Below are positions 26,553 through 35,662 of a DNA stretch of 64,000 nt, piece by piece (within the stretch, counting starts at the first letter, position 1; the number at the start of each line of letters is the position of its first letter). This DNA is from Pseudorhodobacter sp. E13. Its GTDB lineage: Bacteria; Pseudomonadota; Alphaproteobacteria; Rhodobacterales; Rhodobacteraceae. Below the pieces are notes generated by a model. That model was given only the letters and a program-made list of their open reading frames with translations. It had not been told where the DNA came from and did no database searches. The position numbers were made by a program, and so were the translations under genes. The DNA lies in contig NZ_RPEN01000159.1 in NCBI RefSeq assembly GCF_003991405.1, positions 186,001 through 250,000 of the forward strand, given 5' to 3'.

Positions 26553-27551
26553 ATGAGCCTCATGAAACATCTCGCCGCTGCCACGGCGACCCTTGCGCTG
26601 ACCGCTGGCATGGCGGCGGCAGACCCTGCGCTGATCTTTGATCTGGGCGGCAAATTCGACAAATCCTTCAACGAGGCTGCATATGAAGGCGCGCAGCGTT
26701 GGGCACAGGAAACCGGCGGCACCTATAAAGAACTAGAGATGCAATCCGAAGCCCAGCGCGAGCAGGCGCTGCGCCGTCTGGCCGAATCCGGCGCAAACCC
26801 GGTTGTCATGACCGGCTTTGCCTTTGGCGATGTGCTGGCACAAGTTGCCCCGGATTTCCCGGATACCAAATTCGCCATCATCGACGTGAACTGGCTTGAC
26901 CTTGCCAACGTAAAGCAAGTCGCCTTTACGGAACATGAGGGCAGCTATCTGGTCGGGATGATGGCGGCCATGGCCTCCAAGACCGGGACGGTTGGTTTTG
27001 TTGGCGGTATGGATATTCCGCTGATCCGCCGCTTTGGTTGTGGCTATGCGCAAGGTGTGAAAGCCGTGAACGCAGATGCAACCGTGATCGCCAACATGAC
27101 GGGCAGCACCCCTGCCGCCTGGAATGACCCGGTGAAGGGTGGCGAATTGGCCAAAGCCCAGAAATCCCAAGGCGCGGATGTGATCTTTGCCGCAGCGGGC
27201 GGCACCGGGATCGGTGTGCTGCAAGCCGCTGCCGATGAAGGCATTTTGTCGATCGGCGTGGACAGCAACCAGAACCACCTGCATCCGGGCAAGGTTCTGA
27301 CCTCCATGCTCAAGCGTGTGGATAACGCGGTTTACGAAGCCTTCAAGGCAGGCGTCGATCTGGAGCCGGGCGTGCAGGTGATGGACCTTAAGGCGGGCGG
27401 CGTTGGTTATGCGCTGGACGACAACAATGCGGCACTGGTTTCGGAAGAAATGAAAGCTGCTGTGGACGCAGCCTCGGCCAAGATTGCCTCGGGCGAACTG
27501 GTTGTGCACGACTATATGTCGGATGAAACTTGCCCCGCCCTGACGTTCTAA
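26553..27551 (+). CDS. BMP family nucleoside-binding lipoprotein-like ABC receptor
   Basis: Periplasmic substrate-binding protein of 332 residues with a signal peptide (KHLAAATATLALTAGMAAA) but no lipobox cysteine. The Med/BMP family fold is marked by FDLGGKFDKSFNEAAYEGAQ, the GMAAA-like VGMMAAMASKTGTVGFVGGM and VIFAAAGGTGIGVLQAA. Relatives (PnrA, BmpA) bind purine nucleosides. It is first in an operon with an ATPase, two permeases and purine nucleoside phosphorylase, which strongly supports nucleoside uptake. GGGAG precedes ATG 26553. Confidence 0.9.
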   Translation: MSLMKHLAAATATLALTAGMAAADPALIFDLGGKFDKSFNEAAYEGAQRWAQETGGTYKELEMQSEAQREQALRRLAESGANPVVMTGFAFGDVLAQVAPDFPDTKFAIIDVNWLDLANVKQVAFTEHEGSYLVGMMAAMASKTGTVGFVGGMDIPLIRRFGCGYAQGVKAVNADATVIANMTGSTPAAWNDPVKGGELAKAQKSQGADVIFAAAGGTGIGVLQAAADEGILSIGVDSNQNHLHPGKVLTSMLKRVDNAVYEAFKAGVDLEPGVQVMDLKAGGVGYALDDNNAALVSEEMKAAVDAASAKIASGELVVHDYMSDETCPALTF

Positions 27552-29120
27552 ATGTCAGTGCCAAGCAATTCGGGGCGGCAGGAAACTGCCGCCCCCCACG
27601 CGGCCCCGCTGGCGATTGAGCTGCGCGGGATTTCCAAGGCTTTTGGCCCGGTGCAGGCCAATAAGGATATCTCGATTCAGGTTGCCAAAGGCTCCATCCA
27701 CGGGATCATCGGTGAGAATGGCGCGGGCAAATCGACGCTGATGTCGATCCTTTACGGGTTTTACAAAGCCGACGCGGGCGAGATTTACATTTCCGGCAAT
27801 TTGACCCCCATCCCCGATAGCCAAAGCGCCATTCGCGCCGGGATCGGCATGGTGTTTCAGCATTTCAAACTGGTGCAGAATTTCACCGTTTTGGAAAATG
27901 TGATCCTTGGGGCCGAAGGCGGTGCCATGCTTCGCGGTGCGATGGCACAGGCGCGCAAAACCCTGACCGAGCTTGCGCGCGAATACGAACTGGATGTCGA
28001 CCCCGATGCCGTGATCGAAGACCTGTCTGTCGGCCATCAGCAGCGGGTAGAGATTTTGAAGGCGCTGTATCGTCAGGCCGATATTCTGATTCTGGACGAA
28101 CCGACTGGCGTGCTGACCCCGGCAGAGGCCGACCAATTGTTCCGCATTTTGAAAGGGTTGAAAGATCAGGGCAAGACCGTGATCCTGATCACCCACAAGC
28201 TGCGCGAGATTATGGAGATCACTGACACGGTATCTGTGATGCGGCGCGGGCAGATGACCGCGACCGTCAAGACCAAAGACACCAGCCCCGAGGAACTGGC
28301 CGAGTTGATGGTGGGCCGCAAGGTTCTGCTCTCGGTCGAGAAAAAGCCTGCGACACCGGGCGCGATGGTGCTGGAGGTGGAAAACCTGCGGGTGCGGGAT
28401 GAGGCGGGGATAGAGCGCCTGAAAGGCATTTCCCTGACCATCCGCGCAGGCGAGATTCTGGGCATTGCAGGCGTGGCGGGCAACGGCCAATCCGAACTGC
28501 TGGAAGTGTTGGGCGGCATTGCGCGGGGCACCGGAACCGTGCGGCTGAACGGGCAAGACATTGCGCTGACCGCCGCCGCCGATGGCCAGACCCGCCGCGC
28601 GCGCGGCATCGCCCATGTGCCAGAGGATCGGCAGCATCTGGGCCTCATCATGGATTTCACGGCTTGGGAAAATGTGGCCTTTGGCTATCACCACGCGCCG
28701 GAATACCAGAAATCGGCGCTGTTCATGGATAATGACGCCATCCGCGCCGATACCATATCCAAGATGGAACGCTATGACGTGCGCCCGCCAATCCCGACGC
28801 TGGCCGCCAAAAGCTTTTCCGGCGGCAACCAGCAAAAGATCGTCGTCGCCCGCGAGATGGACCGCAACCCCGACCTGCTGCTGATCGGCCAGCCGACACG
28901 CGGCGTCGATATCGGCGCGATTGAATTTATTCACAAGCAGATCGTCGCGCTGCGTGATGCGGGCAAGGCAGTGCTGCTTGTTTCGGTCGAATTGGATGAG
29001 ATCATGAGCCTTTCGGACCGGATTGCCGTTATGTTTGACGGCCAGTTGATGGGCGAGCGTGACCCCGCCAACACGGATGAGCGCGAATTGGGCCTGTTGA
29101 TGGCGGGGGTGGTGCAATGA
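27552..29120 (+). CDS. ABC transporter ATP-binding protein, double-domain nucleoside/sugar type
   Basis: The 522-residue protein has two fused ATPase domains. Domain 1 carries Walker A GENGAGKST, signature LSVGHQQRVEI and Walker B LILDEPTGVLTP. Domain 2 has a degenerate P-loop region GVAGNGQSEL, signature SGGNQQKIVVARE and QPTRGVDIGA, as usual for the RbsA/YufO group. Its ATG follows the stop of the receptor gene without a gap. It powers the permeases encoded immediately after. Confidence 0.93.
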   Translation: MSVPSNSGRQETAAPHAAPLAIELRGISKAFGPVQANKDISIQVAKGSIHGIIGENGAGKSTLMSILYGFYKADAGEIYISGNLTPIPDSQSAIRAGIGMVFQHFKLVQNFTVLENVILGAEGGAMLRGAMAQARKTLTELAREYELDVDPDAVIEDLSVGHQQRVEILKALYRQADILILDEPTGVLTPAEADQLFRILKGLKDQGKTVILITHKLREIMEITDTVSVMRRGQMTATVKTKDTSPEELAELMVGRKVLLSVEKKPATPGAMVLEVENLRVRDEAGIERLKGISLTIRAGEILGIAGVAGNGQSELLEVLGGIARGTGTVRLNGQDIALTAAADGQTRRARGIAHVPEDRQHLGLIMDFTAWENVAFGYHHAPEYQKSALFMDNDAIRADTISKMERYDVRPPIPTLAAKSFSGGNQQKIVVAREMDRNPDLLLIGQPTRGVDIGAIEFIHKQIVALRDAGKAVLLVSVELDEIMSLSDRIAVMFDGQLMGERDPANTDERELGLLMAGVVQ

Positions 29121-30211
29121 CCGCGATGCCAAAATGGGCCGATGCCATACTGGTGCCGCTGATCAGCCTGCTGATTGCCTTTGTGATTTCGGGCCTCGTG
29201 ATCCTTGCGATTGGCGAAGACCCCGTGGCCGCGATGAAGCTGATGATTACGGGCGCGCTTGGGTCCACCTATGGCTGGGGGTATACGCTGTATTACGCCA
29301 CCAACTTCATCTTTACCGGACTGGCGGTTTCGGTCGCTTTTCAAGCCGGGTTGTTCAATATCGGCGGCGAGGGGCAAGCCACCCTAGGCGGGCTTGGCGT
29401 GGCGCTGGCCTGCCTGTTCGTGCCATGGCCGCATTGGTCACTGGCGCTGATCGGGGCGGCGGGAATGGCGGCGCTGTTTGGCGCGGCTTGGGCGGCGATT
29501 CCGGCCTATTTGCAGGCCAAGCGCGGCAGCCATGTGGTGATTACCACCATCATGTTCAACTATATCGCGGCCGCCTTGATGATCTATGTGCTGGTTACGG
29601 TGCTGCGGCCTGCGGGGGCGATGGATACCGCCTCGGCCCGGTTTGACCCCGCGCTGAAATTGCCGCGTCTGGGCGATATTCTGGGGCTGGTGGGCATTCC
29701 GTTCAACAACCGCAACCCGGCCAATATCAGCCTGCTGATCGCGTTTGTGGCCTGTGTCGGTGTGTGGCTGCTGATGTGGCGCACGCGGCTGGGCTATCAG
29801 CTACGCGCCTTTGGCAAATCGGAAAAGGCCAGCGTTTACGCAGGCATCAACCCGGTGCGCATCACCATGTATGCCATGCTGATTTCGGGCGGGCTGTCTG
29901 GGATGATGGCGATCAACACCGTGATGGGCGAGGCGCAGCGGTTGCTGCTGAACTCGGTCGAGGGGGCGGGGTTCATCGGCATCGCCGTGGCCCTGATGGG
30001 GCGCAGCCATCCGGTGGGTGTGCTGCTGGCCGCGATCCTGTTCGGGTTTCTGTATCAGGGCGGGGCGGAACTGGCCCTGTGGACGACGATCCCGCGAGAG
30101 TTGATCATCGTTATTCAGGCGCTGGTCATTCTGTTCACCGGGGCCATGGATAATATGGTGCGCAAACCGGTAGAAAGCCTGTTCCTGTTGCTGCGAAAGG
30201 GGAAAGCGTGA
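29117..30211 (+). CDS. nucleoside ABC transporter permease 1 (YufP/NupB-like)
   Basis: The 364-residue BPD_transp_2-type permease has about nine or ten membrane helices. Visible parts are NIGGEGQATLGGLG after the second helix, AAIPAYLQAKRGSHVVITTI with the cytoplasmic coupling region, GYQLRAFGKSEKASVYAGI and GFIGIAVALMGRSHPVGVL. Start and stop codons overlap those of both neighbours (ATGA type), so the operon is tightly coupled. Confidence 0.9.
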   Translation: MTAMPKWADAILVPLISLLIAFVISGLVILAIGEDPVAAMKLMITGALGSTYGWGYTLYYATNFIFTGLAVSVAFQAGLFNIGGEGQATLGGLGVALACLFVPWPHWSLALIGAAGMAALFGAAWAAIPAYLQAKRGSHVVITTIMFNYIAAALMIYVLVTVLRPAGAMDTASARFDPALKLPRLGDILGLVGIPFNNRNPANISLLIAFVACVGVWLLMWRTRLGYQLRAFGKSEKASVYAGINPVRITMYAMLISGGLSGMMAINTVMGEAQRLLLNSVEGAGFIGIAVALMGRSHPVGVLLAAILFGFLYQGGAELALWTTIPRELIIVIQALVILFTGAMDNMVRKPVESLFLLLRKGKA

Positions 30212-31176
30212 TGGATTTCGCAACCCTGATCCAGATTCTGGACAGCACAGTGCGGCTTGCAACGCCGCTGCTGTTTGCCTGCCTTGCGGGTCTGTTTTCG
30301 GAACGCGCGGGCGTGTTTGATATCGGGCTGGAGGGCAAGATGCTGGCCTCGGCCTTTCTGGCAGGCTCTGTCGCGGCTGTGACCGGGTCGGTCTGGCTGG
30401 GGGTGCTGGCGGGGATATTCGCCTCGCTGCTGCTGTCGGGCGTGCATGGTCTGGCCTCGATCACCTTCCGGGGCAATCAGTTGATTTCGGGCGTGGCGAT
30501 CAACTTTCTGGCCTCGGGGCTGACGGTGCTGCTGGGGCAAAAATGGTTTGGCCTTGGCGGCCGCACCCCTGCCCTGACAGGCGAAGGCCGGTTTGAAGCG
30601 ATCACCCTGCCCTTTGCTGATGCGATTGCGCCGCTGCCCATCATCGGCCCGATTTATGCCGAGCTGATTTCGGGGCATTCGGTTCTGGTCTATCTGGCGA
30701 TCGCCTGTGTGCCTGCGTCGGCGTGGTTGCTCTATCGCACCCGCTTTGGCCTGCGCTTGCGGGCGGTGGGGGAAAACCCGGCGGCGGTGGATACGGCGGG
30801 GGTTTCGGTGATCGGCATCCGCTATAGCGCTGTGGCGATTTGCGGTGTGCTGTGCGGTTTGGCCGGGGCCTATCTGGCGCTGGGACTGGCCGCAGGCTTT
30901 GGCAAAGAGATGACGGCGGGGCGCGGCTTTATCGCGCTGGCGGCCCTGATCTTTGCGAAATGGCGGCCTTGGTATGCGCTGGGGGCGACCATGCTCTTTG
31001 GCTTTCTGGAGGCGGTCGGCAACCGTTTCCCCAGTATCGACCTTGGGCTTTTCGCCATCCCCTCGCAATTCGTGCAGGCCCTGCCTTATATCATCACCGT
31101 GGTGATCCTTGCAGGCTTTATTGGCAAGGCGCGGCCACCCTCTGCCGGGGGGGAACCCTATGTCAAAGAACGCTGA
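30211..31176 (+). CDS. nucleoside ABC transporter permease 2 (YufQ/NupC-like)
   Basis: Protein of 321 residues and a partner of permease 1. It has LFSERAGVFDIGLEGKML near the N-terminus, GLASITFRGNQLISGVAINF, GLRLRAVGENPAAVDTAGV (the coupling-helix region) and GRGFIALAALIFAKWRP. ATG 30211 is preferred; a GTG one codon upstream is also possible. It overlaps the start of the phosphorylase gene by 17 bp. Confidence 0.9.
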   Translation: MDFATLIQILDSTVRLATPLLFACLAGLFSERAGVFDIGLEGKMLASAFLAGSVAAVTGSVWLGVLAGIFASLLLSGVHGLASITFRGNQLISGVAINFLASGLTVLLGQKWFGLGGRTPALTGEGRFEAITLPFADAIAPLPIIGPIYAELISGHSVLVYLAIACVPASAWLLYRTRFGLRLRAVGENPAAVDTAGVSVIGIRYSAVAICGVLCGLAGAYLALGLAAGFGKEMTAGRGFIALAALIFAKWRPWYALGATMLFGFLEAVGNRFPSIDLGLFAIPSQFVQALPYIITVVILAGFIGKARPPSAGGEPYVKER

Positions 31177-31966
31177 GGCGCTGGCGGCGCAGATCCGCAA
31201 CCTTGCGGGGGCAGAGCCTGTGAAGCTGGGCCTGATCCTTGGCTCCGGTTTGGGGCATCTGGCGGGCGCGGTGCAAGGGGTTGCCATTCCCTATGCCGAT
31301 TTGCCGGGGTTTCCGCATGCGGGGGTTTCGGGGCATAACCCGAACCTTGTGATCGGTGATCTGGAAGGCGTGCGCGTGGCCGTGTTCGGCGGGCGGGCGC
31401 ATTACTATGAAAGCGGCGATCCGGCAGCGATGCGCTTGCCGCTGGAGGTGCTGCGCGCATTGGGCGCCGAGGCGGTCATGGCCACCAATGCCGCAGGGTC
31501 GCTGCGCGCCGATATTCAGCCCGGTGATCTGATGCTGTTGTCAGATCACATCAACTTTTCCGGCCTGAACCCGTTGATCGGGGAAAAGACAGATGCGCGT
31601 TTCGTGCCGATGAAAGACGCGCATGACCCGGCCTTGCGCGCCGCCTTGCAGGCCGCAGCCAAGACCTGCGGCATCCCGCTGCCCGAAGGGGTTTATGCGT
31701 GGTATTCCGGCCCCAGTTTTGAAACCCCGGCCGAAATTCGCGCGATCAAGATTTTGGGCGGCGACGCCGTTGGCATGAGCACGGTGCCCGAGGTGATTCT
31801 GGCGCGTTTTCTTGGGCTGCGCGCTGTGGCGGTATCGACCATCACCAATATGGCGGCGGGCCTGTCCGAGGAAAACATCAGCCACGAGCATACCAAGGCC
31901 ATGGCCCCGCTGGGGGCGGCCAAGCTGGAAAAAATCTTGCGGGCGGCGCTGCGGGCGATGGCATAA
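31160..31966 (+). CDS. punA: purine nucleoside phosphorylase, trimeric PNP type
   Basis: Enzyme of 268 residues that splits imported inosine, guanosine or xanthosine into base and ribose 1-phosphate. It shows GLILGSGLGHLA with phosphate-binding Ser, GRAHYYE with catalytic-region His and Glu, TNAAGSL, YSGPSFETPAEIR, GMSTVPE and TNMAAGL with the base-binding Asn. It is translationally coupled to the permease genes, so uptake and cleavage are made together. Confidence 0.93.
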   Translation: MSKNAEALAAQIRNLAGAEPVKLGLILGSGLGHLAGAVQGVAIPYADLPGFPHAGVSGHNPNLVIGDLEGVRVAVFGGRAHYYESGDPAAMRLPLEVLRALGAEAVMATNAAGSLRADIQPGDLMLLSDHINFSGLNPLIGEKTDARFVPMKDAHDPALRAALQAAAKTCGIPLPEGVYAWYSGPSFETPAEIRAIKILGGDAVGMSTVPEVILARFLGLRAVAVSTITNMAAGLSEENISHEHTKAMAPLGAAKLEKILRAALRAMA

Positions 31967-32030
31967 GGCCAGTTTCAGGGGGAAATTGGGGCCAATGACG
32001 TCAGAGCGCCCCCCACGCCCTTAACAGGGT

Positions 32031-32132
32031 TTGACATCGCCCCACAAGCGGCGCAATTTCATCCAATGCCGACCCCGCCCGACTGCACCGCGTCATCGAC
32101 GCATTGCGTTATTCGCCTGAAAACATTGCGTT
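32031..32132 (+). promoter_or_regulatory. leader of the TSUP gene: possible -35 box and CATTGCGTT direct repeats
   Basis: A perfect TTGACA (32031-32036) is followed after 17 bases by a weak CAATTT. The nine-base word CATTGCGTT occurs at 32102-32110 and 32124-32132, 22 bp apart, just before the start codon. The repeats are the stronger signal; the promoter call is tentative. Confidence 0.3.
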
Positions 32133-32143
32133 GATTGCCCCTT

Positions 32144-33061
32144 ATGCAGCTTTACCTGCCCATTGCTGAACTTTCAGTCAACGCCTTTGCCCTTTTGGGT
32201 TTGGGCGGCATTGTGGGGATACTGTCAGGCATGTTCGGCGTTGGCGGCGGGTTTATCATCACGCCGCTTCTGTTCTTCATGGGCATTCCCCCGGCGGTCG
32301 CCGTGGCGACCGGCGCCAACCTTGTTGTTGCCTCATCCGTGTCCGGGGTTTTGGCGCAGTTGAAACGCAAGGCGGTTGATTTCCGCATGGGGCTGGTGCT
32401 GCTGGTCGGTGGCCTTATCGGCTCGGCGCTTGGGATCTGGGTTTTTGCCTGGCTGACAACGCTGGGGCAGATCGACCTGTTTGTGCAGCTGTCTTATGTG
32501 CTGTTTCTCGGCCTGATCGGCGCGATGATGCTGAAGGAAAGCTTGGGCGCCTTGCTGCGGTCACGCAAACCCAACGCCCCGATCCGCCGCGCGCATGTGC
32601 ATTATGCGGTGCATAAACTGCCGCTGAAAATGAAGTTTCGCGCCTCTGGCCTGTATATCTCGGTTATTCCGCCTATGCTGGCGGGGGCCTCGGTTGGCTT
32701 TTTGTCGGCCATCATGGGGGTAGGCGGCGGGTTCATCATGGTGCCTGCCATGATCTATCTGCTGGGGATGCCGACCAAGGTGGTTGTCGGCACATCGCTG
32801 TTTCAGATCATCTTTGTCACCGCGTTCACCACGGTAATGCATGCGGTCGCCAGCCAGACGGTTGATATGGTGCTGGCCCTATTGCTGATCATCGGCGGCG
32901 TGTTGGGCGCGCAGATCGGATCGCGGATCGGGGTGATGCTGCGGGCAGAGCAGTTGCGCGTTCTGCTGGCGCTGATGGTGCTGGCCGTGTGCTTGCGCAT
33001 TGCCTTGGGCCTGCTGCTGACCCCGTCCGAGGTGTATTCCATCGCTTTGGGGGCACCATGA
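32144..33061 (+). CDS. sulfite exporter TauE/SafE (TSUP) family permease
   Basis: The 305-residue membrane protein has the two TSUP half-repeats: GMFGVGGGFIITPLLFFMGI near residue 30 and AIMGVGGGFIMVPAMIYLLG near residue 190. The family exports sulfite, organosulfonates or related anions. ATG 32144 is chosen; a TTG three codons earlier is possible. It overlaps the next gene by ATGA. Pairing with a TIGR02186-like membrane protein is common in alphaproteobacteria and suggests one functional unit, though the substrate is unproven. Confidence 0.87.
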   Translation: MQLYLPIAELSVNAFALLGLGGIVGILSGMFGVGGGFIITPLLFFMGIPPAVAVATGANLVVASSVSGVLAQLKRKAVDFRMGLVLLVGGLIGSALGIWVFAWLTTLGQIDLFVQLSYVLFLGLIGAMMLKESLGALLRSRKPNAPIRRAHVHYAVHKLPLKMKFRASGLYISVIPPMLAGASVGFLSAIMGVGGGFIMVPAMIYLLGMPTKVVVGTSLFQIIFVTAFTTVMHAVASQTVDMVLALLLIIGGVLGAQIGSRIGVMLRAEQLRVLLALMVLAVCLRIALGLLLTPSEVYSIALGAP

Positions 33062-33831
33062 TCCGCGCGCTTGCCCTGCTGCTGTTGCTTGCAAGCCCGG
33101 TGGCCGCGCAGGACGACCCGAGCGGCGAAACCATCGTGGCCGGGCTAAGCCAGAACCTTGTGGCGATTACCACGAATTTTTCCGGATCAGAGATTTTAAT
33201 TTATGGCGCGGTGCGGCGCGAGGCCCCGATCCCTGATACCGCCCCGCTGGAAGTTGTTGTCACCGTGCAAGGCCCCTCTGGCCCGCTGGTGGTGCGGCGC
33301 AAGGAACGTAGGTTCGGCATCTGGATGAACACCGATGCCGTGACCATCAGCCGCGCGCCCAGCTTTTACGCCATCGCCTCCTCGGCCCCGCTGGAGGAGG
33401 CCTTGTCGGAAACCGAAAACCTGCGGCATCAGATCACCATCCCCCGCGCGATCCGGGCGGTCGGCATCGCCGCCGAGGCCGAGGATTCGCCGCTGTTTCT
33501 GGATGCGCTGATCCGGTTGCGCCGCGAGGAAGGCGATTACGCGCTGTCCGAATCGTCGGTGAAACTGCTGGAATCGACCCTGTTCCGCGCCGATATTGCC
33601 TTGCCCGCCAATTTGACCGAAGGCGATTACAAGGTGCGGCTGTTCATCACCCGGGATGGGGCCGTGATTGACAGCCATGAAGAGATTATCAAGGTCAACA
33701 AAGACGGGTTGGAACGTTGGATTCACAATCTGGCGCATGAACAGCCGCTGATCTATGGGCTGTTGTCGCTGGTTCTGGCGATTGCGGCAGGCTGGGGGGC
33801 CTCGGCCCTGTTTGGCTTGATCCGGCGCTGA
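33058..33831 (+). CDS. TIGR02186-like exported transmembrane protein
   Basis: The 257-residue protein has a signal peptide (IRALALLLLLASPVAAQ), a mainly beta-rich extracytoplasmic domain (LVAITTNFSGSEILIYGAV, RRKERRFGIWMNTD) and a single C-terminal membrane helix (LIYGLLSLVLAIAAGWGASA). It fits the TIGR02186 group of conserved alphaproteobacterial proteins. Its start overlaps the TSUP gene stop, so it is probably an accessory of that permease. The molecular role is unknown. Confidence 0.78.
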   Translation: MIRALALLLLLASPVAAQDDPSGETIVAGLSQNLVAITTNFSGSEILIYGAVRREAPIPDTAPLEVVVTVQGPSGPLVVRRKERRFGIWMNTDAVTISRAPSFYAIASSAPLEEALSETENLRHQITIPRAIRAVGIAAEAEDSPLFLDALIRLRREEGDYALSESSVKLLESTLFRADIALPANLTEGDYKVRLFITRDGAVIDSHEEIIKVNKDGLERWIHNLAHEQPLIYGLLSLVLAIAAGWGASALFGLIRR

Positions 33832-33842
33832 CCGGACAAAAG

Positions 33843-33870
33843 AAAAGCCCCGCAAGGCGCGGGGCTTTTT
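33843..33870. terminator. bidirectional rho-independent terminator
   Basis: Eleven-base stem AAAAGCCCCGC / GCGGGGCTTTT with loop AAGGC and T runs on both sides, between the convergent TIGR02186-like and BCCT genes. Confidence 0.88.
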
Positions 33871-33886
33871 GTGGGTGCATCGCGGG

Positions 33887-35539
33887 TCAGGACACCGCGC
33901 GTTCGTTCATCAGGCCTTTGACGATGGCATAGCAGGCCGCCAGCAGCACGAAGGTGAAGGGCAATCCGGTCGAAACCGCCATCGCCTGCAAGGCCGCAAG
34001 CCCCCCGCCCAGCAGCAGCGCAATCGCAACCAAACCTTCGAACGAGGCCCAGAAGATACGCTGCGCCACCGGGGCATTGACCTTGCCGCCTGCCGCGATC
34101 GTATCAATCACCAAGCTGCCACTGTCGGACGAGGTGACAAAGAACACCACGACCAGAATGATCCCGATGAACGAGGTGATCGCGGTCAGCGGCAGTTGCG
34201 TCAACATCTGGAACAGTTTCAGCTCCAGCGCGGCGTCCTGCACCCCGGTAAAGCCATCGGCAACCAGTTGTTCAATCGCGGTGCCGCCCAGCGCGGTCAT
34301 CCACAGCACCGACAGCACCGTGGGCACGATCAGCACTGCAATCAGGAATTCGCGCACGGTGCGCCCCCGGCTGACACGGGCGATGAACATGCCCACAAAG
34401 GGCGACCAGCTGATCCACCACGCCCAGTAAAAGGCCGTCCAGCCCGAGGCGAAATTGGCATCCTCACGCCCGAAGGGCATGGAAAGCGCGGGCAGATATT
34501 GGCCATAGGCGACCAGATTGGCGAAGAAATCCTTGACGATGGTCAGGGTCGGCCCGACCACGATGACAAAGACCAGCAGCAAAGCCGCCAGCGCGATGTT
34601 CAACTCTGACAGGATTTTCACACCGCCATCAAGGCCCCGCACCACCGAGACAATCGCGATCAGGGTGATGAAGACGATCAGGAAAATCAGCATCCCGTTC
34701 GACGTGCCAAAGCCAAAGAGGAAATCCAGCCCCGCCGCCGCTTGCTGCGCACCCACGCCAAGCGAGGTGGCAAGCCCGAAGATGGTGGCAAAAACCGCCA
34801 GAATATCTACGATATGCCCCGGCCAGCCCCAGATGCGTTCGCCGAAAATCGGGTAAAAGCAGCTGCGCAGGGTCAGCGGCAGGCCTTTGTTATAGGCGAA
34901 CAAAGCCAAGGCCAGCGCCACCACGGCATAAATGGCCCAAGGGTGCAGGCCCCAGTGGAAAATCGTTGCCGCCATGCCCAGACGCTTTGCGCCTTCGATG
35001 TCGCCTGCGGCCCCGCCCAGCGGTGCCCAATCGGTGCGCATACCATCCTCGCCCACCGCAATCCCACCGAAGGCGGTGGAATAATGCGACATCGGCTCGG
35101 ACACGCCATAAAACATCAGGCCAATGCCCATACCGGCGGCAAAGAGCATCGCGAACCAGCCGATATAGCCATAATCCGGCGTGGCCAAAGGCCCACCCAA
35201 GCGCACCTTGCCCAAGGGCGAGACGATCAGGAACAGGCACAACAGCACAAACACATTGCCCGACAGCAGGAAAAACCAGTCAAGGCTGCCCGTCAGACCA
35301 TTGCGCAGCGCGGTGAACATCGGCTCCAGCTCGGTCTGGAACATCATCGTGGCAAAGGTAAAGGCCACGATGGCCAGCGCCGAAAGCGGGAACACCGGGT
35401 TGTGGATATCAAAGTCAAAGATCAGTTTGGTGGTGATATTGTCCTGACCAATCTCAAAATCAGTTTCGATCAGTTCTGTCTTGCCTTCCGGCTCGGGGAT
35501 GGGTTCGACATCAGGTGTGTCGTTGGAATGGGATGTCAT
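33887..35539 (-). CDS. BCCT family betaine/choline transporter
   Basis: Transporter of 550 residues with 12 predicted helices. The sodium/substrate segment FAAGMGIGLMFYGVSEP and the tryptophan box YWAWWISWSPFVGMFIARVS match glycine-betaine-type BCCT carriers, and GMGIG rather than GMGID suggests sodium coupling. ATG 35539 is favoured because AAAGGA lies seven bases upstream; earlier starts add a non-conserved leader. The acidic, hydrophilic N-terminus (TPDVEPIPEPEGKTELIETD) is typical. Uptake of betaine, choline, carnitine or DMSP is possible. Confidence 0.9.
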   Translation of the reverse strand: MTSHSNDTPDVEPIPEPEGKTELIETDFEIGQDNITTKLIFDFDIHNPVFPLSALAIVAFTFATMMFQTELEPMFTALRNGLTGSLDWFFLLSGNVFVLLCLFLIVSPLGKVRLGGPLATPDYGYIGWFAMLFAAGMGIGLMFYGVSEPMSHYSTAFGGIAVGEDGMRTDWAPLGGAAGDIEGAKRLGMAATIFHWGLHPWAIYAVVALALALFAYNKGLPLTLRSCFYPIFGERIWGWPGHIVDILAVFATIFGLATSLGVGAQQAAAGLDFLFGFGTSNGMLIFLIVFITLIAIVSVVRGLDGGVKILSELNIALAALLLVFVIVVGPTLTIVKDFFANLVAYGQYLPALSMPFGREDANFASGWTAFYWAWWISWSPFVGMFIARVSRGRTVREFLIAVLIVPTVLSVLWMTALGGTAIEQLVADGFTGVQDAALELKLFQMLTQLPLTAITSFIGIILVVVFFVTSSDSGSLVIDTIAAGGKVNAPVAQRIFWASFEGLVAIALLLGGGLAALQAMAVSTGLPFTFVLLAACYAIVKGLMNERAVS

Positions 35540-35662
35540 TGCTCCGTCCTTTTGCATTGTGTCTTGCAGCCCAAAGTCTGTGGCCATGGGCTGTGCGTCC
35601 AAGGGTCAAATCCGACCGCTTTGGCGGGAATGCGACATTTTGGCCGAGGTCACAAGGGGGGG

